A DNA stretch of 64,000 nucleotides from Sphingomonas_D zeicaulis (GTDB taxonomy: Bacteria; Pseudomonadota; Alphaproteobacteria; Sphingomonadales; Sphingomonadaceae): contig NZ_JBNPXQ010000003.1 in assembly GCF_050433225.1 (NCBI RefSeq), positions 1 through 64,000 on the forward strand, written 5' to 3'. Below, piece after piece: positions 26,184-35,478 of this stretch. The notes under the pieces are model-generated. The model was not told the origin of the DNA and ran no database searches. It saw nothing but the letters and a program-made list of their open reading frames with translations. Position 1 is the first letter of the stretch. Each line of letters starts with the position of its first letter. The position numbers and the translations under genes are program-made.

Positions 26184-27134
26184 TTAGATCAGCACCCGCT
26201 CCACCTCATCGAGGCTCACCTCGTCCGATCGCCGGTCATAGAGCTGGGTGGTGCGCGTCGAGGCATGATTGGCCATGGCGGCCGCCTTCTCCAGTGTCCC
26301 GCCGTTCCTGAGGTAGGCGGTAATGCCGGTCGCGCGGAACGAATGATTGCCGATCGCGGTCGCGATCCCGGCCGCCTGCGCCCGCCGGCGCACCATCTGA
26401 AATGCGCTGTCCGCCGGCAGCGGCGTCGCGCTGAGCTGGCCAGTGCCGCGCCCGATCGTCCGGAACAACGCCCCCTTGGGATCCCCGGCTAGGCCGCAGC
26501 CGTCGATATAATCGTGCAGATAGGCCTCGAGGCTGTGGTGGCAGGGCATATCGTGGCGCTTGCCGCCCTTCTCGTGGAGCCGCACCCACAGGCGGCGGTT
26601 CTGGGTATAGGCGTCCTCGACCCGCATCCGCAGCGCCGCGCCGATCCGCGCGAAGCTGTAGACCATCAGCGCGATCAGCGCGCGATCGCGCAGGCCGGCG
26701 TGGGTGGTGACATCGATGCTGTCGAGCAGGTGCCGCGCCTCTTGGGGGTCGAGCACCGGCGTCTTGCCGCGGCGGACGCTGTGGGCGGGGCCGCGTACCG
26801 AGGCGGCGGGATTGACCGGCACCACCTGCCCCACCACCAGCCAGTCGAACAGATGCCGGATCGCCGCGAGCCGCTGCTTGGCGGTCGGCGCGCTGCGCGC
26901 CAGGGTCAGCTCCTCGATGTATCCGGCGACGTGGAGCGGTCGCACCGCCGCGATCGACGTCATCCCATGCCCCTCGCACCAGGCTAGGAACTCCCCTACC
27001 GCCCGCCCGTAGGCCTTGCGGGTGTTGGGATTGCGGATGTTGGCCGCGAAGAACTCCAGGAAACGCAGCTGGGTCGACGCCTCGGCCGCCGCGATCAGCG
27101 CCGGCAGCGTCGTAAGGGGCGCGAGCTGGCCCAT
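26184..27134 (-). CDS. Tyrosine site-specific recombinase (XerC/D-like)
   Basis: 316 residues. The N-terminal SAM-like DNA-binding part has NPNTRKAYGRAVGEFLAWCE. The catalytic residues are Arg in YSFARIGAALRMRVED, Lys in LHEKGGKRH, HSFRATGITAYL (HxxR), and the final NHASTRTTQLYDRR (His and nucleophile Tyr). All are intact, so the enzyme should be active. The start overlaps the stop of the bactofilin-like gene. It is a small plasmid- or transposon-type recombinase, different from the phage-type integrase at 34028. Confidence 0.88.
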   Translation of the reverse strand: MGQLAPLTTLPALIAAAEASTQLRFLEFFAANIRNPNTRKAYGRAVGEFLAWCEGHGMTSIAAVRPLHVAGYIEELTLARSAPTAKQRLAAIRHLFDWLVVGQVVPVNPAASVRGPAHSVRRGKTPVLDPQEARHLLDSIDVTTHAGLRDRALIALMVYSFARIGAALRMRVEDAYTQNRRLWVRLHEKGGKRHDMPCHHSLEAYLHDYIDGCGLAGDPKGALFRTIGRGTGQLSATPLPADSAFQMVRRRAQAAGIATAIGNHSFRATGITAYLRNGGTLEKAAAMANHASTRTTQLYDRRSDEVSLDEVERVLI

Positions 27135-27457
27135 CAGGCGGCCCTGGGGCGCGGACGACCCCCGCGGATCTGCGCCGTGGGATCGATGATCGTGACGGCA
27201 TCCGGTACCCTGTTCTCGACCGCATCAGCGGCCCCGAACAGTTCGATGCGGCCGCCGTCATTATAGATGCGCCCCCCAACGGTGCCGTGGACGATCGCGC
27301 GCGCACCGGGTTCGATCGTGAGGTTGCCCGCAATCGTACCATGGAGGACGAAGCGCACCCCGGCCTGCAGGGTCGCGTCGCCGGCGATCATGCCATGGAG
27401 CGCGATATCCTCCGCAATGGTGAAGGGGCCTTCGATCGTCTCATGTACCGCGCGCAT
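27134..27457 (-). CDS. Bactofilin-like beta-helix repeat protein
   Basis: 107 residues made of short repeats with alternating hydrophobic positions and Gly: ALHGMIAGDATLQAG, VLHGTIAGNLTIEPG and IVHGTVGGRIYNDGG. This is the pattern of a right-handed beta-helix such as bactofilins or polymer-forming proteins. It overlaps the recombinase start (TGATG), so the two genes are coupled. The role beside a recombinase is unknown. Confidence 0.6.
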   Translation of the reverse strand: MRAVHETIEGPFTIAEDIALHGMIAGDATLQAGVRFVLHGTIAGNLTIEPGARAIVHGTVGGRIYNDGGRIELFGAADAVENRVPDAVTIIDPTAQIRGGRPRPRAA

Positions 27458-27541
27458 TCCATCCCTCGTCCAAACATCCGATAAAGGACATTATCAGATG
27501 TAGCAGGGCGTGAGAATCCGCCCTGGCGCTGCAGCGCGATC

Positions 27542-27697
27542 CTACCGGTCAAAAGGCGCGTCGGCCTGGTCCTGTTCGCGACGGCGCAGCTCGTTCTCCA
27601 CCGCCTCGCGGATGAACACCGCCAGCTGACGCTGCCGCCCCGCCACCGCCTCGATGCGCGCGATCGTTTCCGCCGATAGGCGGACAGTGGTCGGCAC
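27542..27697 (-). CDS. Ribbon-helix-helix (CopG-like) small protein
   Basis: 51 residues from a GTG at 27697 with GAGGCGG upstream. PTTVRLSAETIARIEAVAG, then RQLAVFIREAVENELRRRE, is the strand-helix-helix pattern of CopG/Arc-type DNA-binding proteins and antitoxins. It lies 84 bp upstream of the bactofilin-recombinase pair on the same strand and could repress it. No toxin partner is evident. Confidence 0.6.
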   Translation of the reverse strand: MPTTVRLSAETIARIEAVAGRQRQLAVFIREAVENELRRREQDQADAPFDR

Positions 27698-27750
27698 AGC
27701 CGTACCGCCTCGTCTTCAAACTCCTGCGTAAAACGTCGCTGCTTCGTCAT
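27695..27750 (-). pseudogene. IS3-type orfA start, remnant
   Basis: The minus-strand frame from 27750 reads MTKQRRFTQEFEDEAVRL, a typical IS3-family OrfA N-terminus, then loses similarity where the ribbon-helix-helix gene begins. It is a short scar of an IS at the junction. Confidence 0.5.
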
Positions 27751-28268
27751 TGAGTTCGCGTTTCCCTCCGGGAGCCCTCCACTTTTCCAGAGCGAGTTCA
27801 GCTTCTCGCTTACTTTGCGCACGACTGGGCCCTAATCAACGCGCTCGCACCGCTCCGTTCACCCCCCACCTCCTACGATGGAAAAGGCCCACCGGATCTC
27901 CTGTGCACTGCACGAAAACCTCAGGCACAGTCGTCCAAGACCGCTTCCGTAAACCGAGTCGGTGAATTGGGCAGTTAATTTAATCTTAGCATTGACGCTT
28001 GCCAGCGGACCGGTTTCGCACTTTCCAACGAAGCTGCCAGCAAGCCAGCGGCCGCACAAAAACTGAGGGCTGATGTTCTTATGACGCTGTTTCTGCACGA
28101 TATTTCGATGTATCGATAATAAGTTTACGGTCGCCATTCAAAGGCAATTATGCAGCTTTTCTAGTGCCATTAGCTTTCTTTGGATCGATACCAGCCATCT
28201 CGCTATCAATACCTTGCACTTGTCATGACACTAAGGCAGAATTGTATTCGGGTCTTTGGGGGAAGGCG
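27751..28268. other. Intergenic region
   Basis: About 520 bp without a supported gene. The right part (27960-28260) is clearly more AT-rich than its surroundings and should contain the promoter of the operon at 28269-31131. Confidence 0.5.
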
Positions 28269-28931
28269 ATGGCGGACGACGCTCAGGCTGAAATAACCGA
28301 TGGGCCGGCGACGGCACCACGGGCCTCGCTCGGAACGACTTATCCGCTGGCCTTGGGACACCGGTTTTCGGCCCGAATACTGGCAGCGGGCTTCATCACT
28401 GGTTTGATATTAGCCATAGCCTGCCTTGGCTTGAGTAGCTACTATCTAATATCTTTCGAAAATCACTCCAATGCCGCCGTCAACGGAGCAATAGTCGCTG
28501 CGCAGAGAAGCCTTACTCCGAACGAGATACACATGATACAGTACAGTCTCGCCGTTCATATGTACATTGCCCGTATATTACTCCTATCTTGCGGAATATT
28601 TGCCGGACTCTCCTTCAGCTTCGTCGGCTTTGCCCTGTTCCTCATTGGCATCGATGGAGCGATCAGGCTGGATGCTCAGGGAAGCGGAGGCACCAGATAC
28701 AATGTTGTAGGGCTGGCTCCCGGGGCCTTTGTCATTCTTTGCGCCGCTGTCCTGATCGGCCTCTGTGCTCGGGGATCCTTACCGGCAAACGTCAGCGCTC
28801 AAGGCGTCGTAACGGATGCCCAGGCGCAAACGGTCCAAGAACAGGATCACGATGACCCTGCAAGCGATTCGCCGACCAACGCGCTCAACGCTGCCGATGT
28901 GCGCCCACCAGAAGAAGTCGGCGCGCAGTGA
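28269..28931 (+). CDS. Inner-membrane protein of a protease operon
   Basis: 220 residues from the ATG at 28269 with GGGGAAGG upstream. There are three predicted membrane helices (AAGFITGLILAIACLGLSS, LLLSCGIFAGLSFSFVGFAL and APGAFVILCAAVLIGLC). The N-terminus and the acidic C-terminal tail (about 45 residues) are hydrophilic. The family is not recognised. The stop overlaps the start of the next gene (TGATG), so it is first of a coupled three-gene operon ending with an exported trypsin-like protease. Base composition is lower in GC than the rest of the window. Confidence 0.7.
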   Translation: MADDAQAEITDGPATAPRASLGTTYPLALGHRFSARILAAGFITGLILAIACLGLSSYYLISFENHSNAAVNGAIVAAQRSLTPNEIHMIQYSLAVHMYIARILLLSCGIFAGLSFSFVGFALFLIGIDGAIRLDAQGSGGTRYNVVGLAPGAFVILCAAVLIGLCARGSLPANVSAQGVVTDAQAQTVQEQDHDDPASDSPTNALNAADVRPPEEVGAQ

Positions 28932-29608
28932 TGGGATTCAACCTTCGCCCATCGACAGTGATGTGTTTGGCGGTATTTTTCCTGGCACCCATGGAGATCT
29001 CTGCCCAAGAACCTACTTTCTATCCTTCGAGAGGTACAAGACAAGAGCAATGGAAGTACATTGTCGACTTGGCCGTAGAGGCGTTCGCTATCAAGAACCG
29101 AGAAAACTCTCTGACCGGGATACAAAAAAGGGATGCCTTTAAGAAGCGTACACGTACTTTCTATTTTGCTGCGGATGCGTTGCGCGATTACGCGATTCAG
29201 TATTTTAATACTGTAGCAACGAAAGAGTCATCAGCATACCTTTACGTCGCATTCACTTGCGGTCTGTACTGGGAGAATTCTGGCGATGTTTGGCGGGCGC
29301 GTGGTTGGTTTCTGGAAGCGGATAGGTATCGCGCCGCGCTCACACAACAAGGTCGAATTATACCGACATACAATGGGACGAGCATCGGGAGCCTTCTTCC
29401 GGCGCGATTGGCACGCGTTGACAGACTCGCCAGGCTCTCGGGTGGTATTCATCCGGCAACATTCTCGCTCGACATCCTTTTTAGTGATGACGAGCATGCG
29501 GCAGCCACTGAGTTCCTGCTCAAGCACGAGGCGGACATAAGCGACCTGTTCGGCTCTGCTACCCCGAACGCACCGGATGACAGCGTAGCAAAGGTGGACA
29601 CACCGTGA
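28931..29608 (+). CDS. Exported protein of a protease operon
   Basis: 225 residues with a signal peptide (MGFNLRPSTVMCLAVFFLAPMEISAQ, cleavage after SAQ is plausible). The mature part is helix-rich and resembles tetratricopeptide-like packing around YLYVAFTCGLYWENSGDVWR and ARGWFLEADRYRAAL, but no TPR consensus repeats clearly. It is probably periplasmic. Coupled to both neighbours by overlapping stop and start codons. Family not recognised. Confidence 0.7.
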   Translation: MGFNLRPSTVMCLAVFFLAPMEISAQEPTFYPSRGTRQEQWKYIVDLAVEAFAIKNRENSLTGIQKRDAFKKRTRTFYFAADALRDYAIQYFNTVATKESSAYLYVAFTCGLYWENSGDVWRARGWFLEADRYRAALTQQGRIIPTYNGTSIGSLLPARLARVDRLARLSGGIHPATFSLDILFSDDEHAAATEFLLKHEADISDLFGSATPNAPDDSVAKVDTP

Positions 29609-31131
29609 GTTTATGCAAAGACATAAAGAGGCACGGATACGTTCGCGCCTTGGCCCACCTTCTCATTCTCATTGCACTCGCGTGGTCCACATCAAGCGCC
29701 GTCAGCGCCCAGCCTCCCTCTCCCTCCACCATGGAGCATGCGGCACAATCGGTGGGGCGTGTGATTGCTAGGGGATGCACCTCGGCTCCCCAGCGAACGG
29801 GCACAGCGTTCCTTTGGCAGGATGCCCAAACGGTTGTCACCGCGCGGCACGTCGTGGCCGGCTGTTCGGCCATTCAGGTATCGTTTCCCAGTGCTGGCCT
29901 CGTCCGGTCCGCTAGCCCGACAAGGCAATTGCGCGAGCACGACCTCGTCCTACTACGGTTGGACAGTCCAGTCGGTCTCGAACCCCTTCAAGCATCGTTC
30001 GGGCTTCCGATGGTCGGATCGCACCTAGCCGTGCTCGGTTTCGCTCTCGGCGCTCCAACGCTGGACAGCAAATCTCTCGAAGTGACTCTAGCCAATTCAC
30101 CCCCGGGTTCCCGGCTGATCGACATGCTGTCAGCGACCATGCAGGACACACTCAGGGCTAGCGGAGAGCTTAACCTCGAAAGCAATGTGTTACGGCTCGA
30201 TGGCAATCTCTTGCCCGGCCATTCCGGAGCGCCATTGATCGATGCGGCGGGCAGGGTACGCGCGATCGGGAGCGGAGGCCTGCAAAACGGCGCCGGGGGC
30301 ATCGTATGGGCCCTCCGGGCCGACTATCTCGGAGACTTGGCTTCCGGTGCCGTGATCACAACGGTTGAGGCTGTCGAGAGTGTGTCCGGTCTAAGCTTCG
30401 CATACCAAGAGGTCCAGTCGACAGTGCGCAGGGCCACGTGCGGCGCGGCGACCTTTGCTTTTTCGCGAACCCTTCCTCTGACGGCACTCTACGAAACGGC
30501 CGATGACAAGCTAGGCCTGCAACAGCTCGCGGTCGTCGCCAACAATGCTGATTTCGTGACCGGCACGGCCGCTTACGACATATGGCTGGATGAGGAGAAT
30601 GGAGCTTCGATTGCCGTACCGACCGGAAGCCTTCTTGTGGCTACCGGTGGCGAACAATGCGTGGTGAACGTATCGCCTGAGGTGCAAATGCGCATTACGG
30701 CAACAGACTTACCGTCGACCAACGAGTTCATCCGGTGGCAGCAAGTCGAAGCTGCGGCGACGGCGTTCACGCAATCGGTCGCTTCGCAATTTGCCATCCC
30801 GCTCATGCCCGACCCGGGATTTACTTATGCCATGCCGCTGAACCGGCCCAGCGATGGGTTTGTGGTGCGACGCTGGGCATATTCGAGAATGTCACCAGGA
30901 TATCGTATGAATGAGGTTAATTCTGAATACTTATTTATTACGAATATGGCACGCCAGAATCGATTTTATGGCATTGCTTCTCTACGTCGTAATTTTCTGA
31001 TAGATATTCTTACCGCTCAAAATTGTCAGGTTCGACCCGATGCAGACGGGTGTTCTAATCTCAGGCAACACTTTATGCACTGGAGCGCATCTTCATTGGC
31101 GGTACACTTGGCGACTATTCCTCCACAATGA
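29605..31131 (+). CDS. Exported trypsin-like serine protease
   Basis: 508 residues from a GTG that overlaps the previous stop. A long signal sequence (ALAHLLILIALAWSTSSAVSAQ) precedes an S1-type domain with an intact triad: His82 (VVTARHVVAGC), Asp113 (EHDLVLLRL) and Ser207 (LLPGHSGAPLID). Residues from about 260 form a second domain of unknown fold (TCGAATFAFSRTL onward). It likely cleaves a target in the periplasm together with the two upstream proteins. Housekeeping DegP/HtrA proteases have a PDZ domain; none is seen here. Confidence 0.82.
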   Translation: MSLCKDIKRHGYVRALAHLLILIALAWSTSSAVSAQPPSPSTMEHAAQSVGRVIARGCTSAPQRTGTAFLWQDAQTVVTARHVVAGCSAIQVSFPSAGLVRSASPTRQLREHDLVLLRLDSPVGLEPLQASFGLPMVGSHLAVLGFALGAPTLDSKSLEVTLANSPPGSRLIDMLSATMQDTLRASGELNLESNVLRLDGNLLPGHSGAPLIDAAGRVRAIGSGGLQNGAGGIVWALRADYLGDLASGAVITTVEAVESVSGLSFAYQEVQSTVRRATCGAATFAFSRTLPLTALYETADDKLGLQQLAVVANNADFVTGTAAYDIWLDEENGASIAVPTGSLLVATGGEQCVVNVSPEVQMRITATDLPSTNEFIRWQQVEAAATAFTQSVASQFAIPLMPDPGFTYAMPLNRPSDGFVVRRWAYSRMSPGYRMNEVNSEYLFITNMARQNRFYGIASLRRNFLIDILTAQNCQVRPDADGCSNLRQHFMHWSASSLAVHLATIPPQ

Positions 31132-31261
31132 TCGCACTTGGCATAGATTCTGCGCACAACCGGCGAATCCGATTTCAATCCGGCGCCGATTGACACATAT
31201 CTGTAGGCGCTTGCACACGTACCGACATCTGATGGTCCGTTCCCGCTAGGGGCGAAATTAC

Positions 31262-33449
31262 AAAGCCGGCCGCGCTCCACCTCCTCGACCCGCGCGAGCT
31301 CGGCGTTGACCAGACCGCCCTTGCGGTCGGTATCGGTCCAGCGGATGCGGTCTCCGGCGTGTAGCGCGATCTCCTTCCGCTCGTAGATCGTCACCGCGTC
31401 CTGCGTGAGGTTTCGGGCAAGGCGAGCGGGCCGGAACAGTTTCTCGGCGCCGCCGCGCATCGCTAGCCGCATCCGGTCGCCCTCGATGCCGACCACCGTG
31501 CCGCGATCGCCGCGGGCAAGCCCCTGGCTCGCCAGGCCCGTGCGGATCTCGACGATGCGATCGAGCTGGTAGCCCTTCATCAGCCGCGCGCCCTCACGAC
31601 CGATATTGACCCGGTCGAGCACCTCGAAACGCACGCCCGAAGGCGCGATCTCGCCCGCCGCCTTCAGCTCGGCCTGCACCGCGAGATTGGCCTCCGTGCG
31701 CATCGTGCGCCCCGCGGTGAGCAGCAGCGTGGCATCCCTCTCCTCCTTCGGCAGCGCCGCCCAGTGCGCGGCCGCGGCGCCGGCGACGTCTCCGCCGTGA
31801 ACCTCGGTCGTGACCGGCCTGAGCAGGTCGAACACGCCCGACAGGTTCTTGGCGTCGAGTGCGGCGACCACCGCCTTCATCGTGACCGAGCGCGAGCGCA
31901 GATTCTCGGTGATGTGGACCGCCGCATGACCCGCCTTCTGGCTCTCCTCGAACGGCTTGCCGGCGTCGATCGCGCCGAGCTGGCGGGTATCGCCGGTCTC
32001 GATCAGGCGGGCGGCGCCGGTGATCTCGGCGAGCCGGACCAGCCGCTCCATGTCGTAAGTGCCGACCTGGCTCGCCTCCTCGACGATGATGGCGGCGCCC
32101 CTGAGTTCGGCGGTCACCCGCTCGACATGCGCCGGCCGCGCGGTGCCGTCGATCACCCGCTCGTGCCGTCCGAGAAAGCGCCGGATCGTGCTCGCCTCGG
32201 CGCCGGTCTCTCGGCCGAGCTCGTTCGCCTTCTTGTTGGCGATCGCCAGCCCGATCACAATGCGGCCTTCCGCTTTCGCGATCGCCGTCACCGGCGCCAG
32301 CGCCGCCGACTTGCCGCGCCCCGGACCACCCTGGAGGTGCACCACTCGGTCCGACGAGGACAGCATCAGCACCGCCGCCGCCTCCTGACCGGGGTTGAGA
32401 CGGCGCAGCCCGAGCTCGCGCGCCGCCTCCTGCGCGCGCCGCGGCATCGCCCGCCGGCCCGATCGGCGTCGACTGCCCCCGCCCCGCCGCGACCGCGCCG
32501 AGATAGTCCTGCTCGAGCCTGACTGCGCTCTCGGTGGTCAGCATGCGGCCGCCGTCGCCCAGCAGCAGGCCCTCCGCATCCAGCGCGCCGAGCCGCGCCT
32601 CGACATCCTCGACCGCCACCGGCCCGCCCCGCTCGAGCGCGAGGTGGATCAGGTCAAGACGGGAGAAAGCCGCCTCGGTCTCGCCGAGCTCGCGCGCGGC
32701 TGACGCCACCGCCTGCGCCGCGGCATAGGCACGCGGATCGAGCCTGCCGAGCCGCTCGGGCACCAGCGGATCCCCGTCGCGCGGTGTCAGCCCCATCCGG
32801 CCCGCGATCGCCAGCCCGCGTTCCCCTGCCCCGCGCAGGACGCGCATCAGCTGCGTCCACACCGTCTCACCGCGCCCGTCCCGCTTCAGCGCCTCCGCGA
32901 TCAGCTTCTTCGGACTCCACCCGTGCCGCTCCGCCAGCGCCGCCCAGGCGCCCGCGCGCTGCTCGGGCAGCAGCTCGACCTCCTTGGGGTCGCGGGTCGC
33001 CAGCACCGCCAGTTCGCGCTGGTGCGGCATGCCCTCGAGGCCGCGTTCCTTGAGATAGGCTTCGACCTGCCCCGAGCGGCTCGAGAAGGCATCGATCACC
33101 GCGCGCGGCACACCGGCGATCTCGAACGCGCCGCATGTCGGATTGCGAGCAGGCTCCGTCCGATAGCCCAGCGCCTCGACCCGGGCGCGCAGCGCGGCGT
33201 TGAACACCGCGCCGGTCACCCGCTGATTGTCGTACAGCGCATCGGAGCGCAGCGCGCGCCATTGGCCGTCGGGGCGCTGCGTCGCATTGGCGATGAAAGT
33301 GTGGACATGGAGCTGCGGCTCGTTGCTCCGGTTGACGTCGTGGAGGAAGGTGGCCGCGACCAGATTGCCGGTGCGGACCGCCTGCTGCCGCCCGCCGGTC
33401 GAGGCCCGCGCCTCAGCAAGATTGCGCTCGACCCAGGACAATGTGACCG
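31262..33449 (-). pseudogene. MobF-type conjugative relaxase/helicase, decayed
   Basis: On the minus strand the first frame (from 33441) holds part of a TrwC/TraI relaxase: LVAATFLHDVNRSNEPQLHVHTF, with the metal-binding HxH, but without the N-terminal catalytic Tyr region. After GRGQSTPIG, near 32450, homology moves to a second frame with the helicase Walker A GGPGRGKSAAL and IIVEEASQVG. Homology ends near 31262, where the trypsin operon begins. The gene is thus truncated at both ends and frameshifted once. It shows that a conjugative element once stood here. Confidence 0.85.
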
Positions 33450-33454
33450 CCGAT

Positions 33455-33516
33455 GCAACCCGGTTCGAGCCGATACATCCAGAATGACATCCTTTTCTCC
33501 CTGCAATTTCATCGTC
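33455..33516 (+). repeat. Direct repeat, copy 2
   Basis: 36 identical bases with 17469-17504, then scattered matches to about 33516. It begins just where the relaxase homology is broken off, so it marks a junction. On the minus strand it again carries AGGGAGAAAA before an ATG and the codons MSFWMYRLEPGC. Confidence 0.8.
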
Positions 33517-33550
33517 CCCACTGATAGATCAAACGATCAACTGCCTGCAG

Positions 33551-33892
33551 TTGTGTATCGGCGACCTCCAGCCGCTGCTGAAGTTCGCTCAGATCAGCTA
33601 CCGCGCATTCAAGCGCTCGCGGGAACGGAACGACAGGTTTTGTGGCGCGGAGTGGCGCGAGGCAGCGCACGGCTACGCAGATGGCAAAAGACGGCCTTCC
33701 ATTAGCCCGCCGACTGCTAGAAGAGGAGTGGCGAAGTCATCTCTGAGCTCCGCAAAATATTTGACGTACCTCGGTCGAAGCTTTGCGACGCTAGAGTTGG
33801 AAGACGTCAAACTCCGTATGAGATGGCTGTGTCGTTCGTCAGCCATGATCAACGCCATGTTGGAGAAACAGGATCGTGGCGACACTCCCTGA
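33551..33892 (+). CDS. Hypothetical protein
   Basis: 113 residues, basic, with a stretch YLGRSFATLELEDVKLRMRW near the end. No family is recognised and the N-terminal start is uncertain. It overlaps the next small gene by 17 bp and could be an accessory gene of the integrase module. The coding evidence is weak. Confidence 0.35.
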   Translation: MCIGDLQPLLKFAQISYRAFKRSRERNDRFCGAEWREAAHGYADGKRRPSISPPTARRGVAKSSLSSAKYLTYLGRSFATLELEDVKLRMRWLCRSSAMINAMLEKQDRGDTP

Positions 33893-34027
33893 ATTGGCGC
33901 GGCGGCTTAACCGCGCGATCGAGGCGAACCGCGGCATTCGCTTTGAATATGACGACCTTGCGTTGCTTGCCGCGATCGGCGTCAATGAACTTATTCAGGT
34001 CGAAAACGCGAAATTCCAGAGAGAGCA

Positions 34028-35403
<1,376 letters not shown>

Positions 35404-35478
35404 CTAGGCGGGGTGCCCTAGCAAAGCCCGAGCGGGTCCGCCAGCCCCGATCTTGCCCCGTGCCCAAACTTGTATCGA

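Noticed and set aside
31026..31261. C-terminal extension of the relaxase frame into the trypsin-like protease gene
   Set aside because: Relaxase homology ends near 31262; the rest of the frame is antisense to the end of the protease gene and intergenic DNA.
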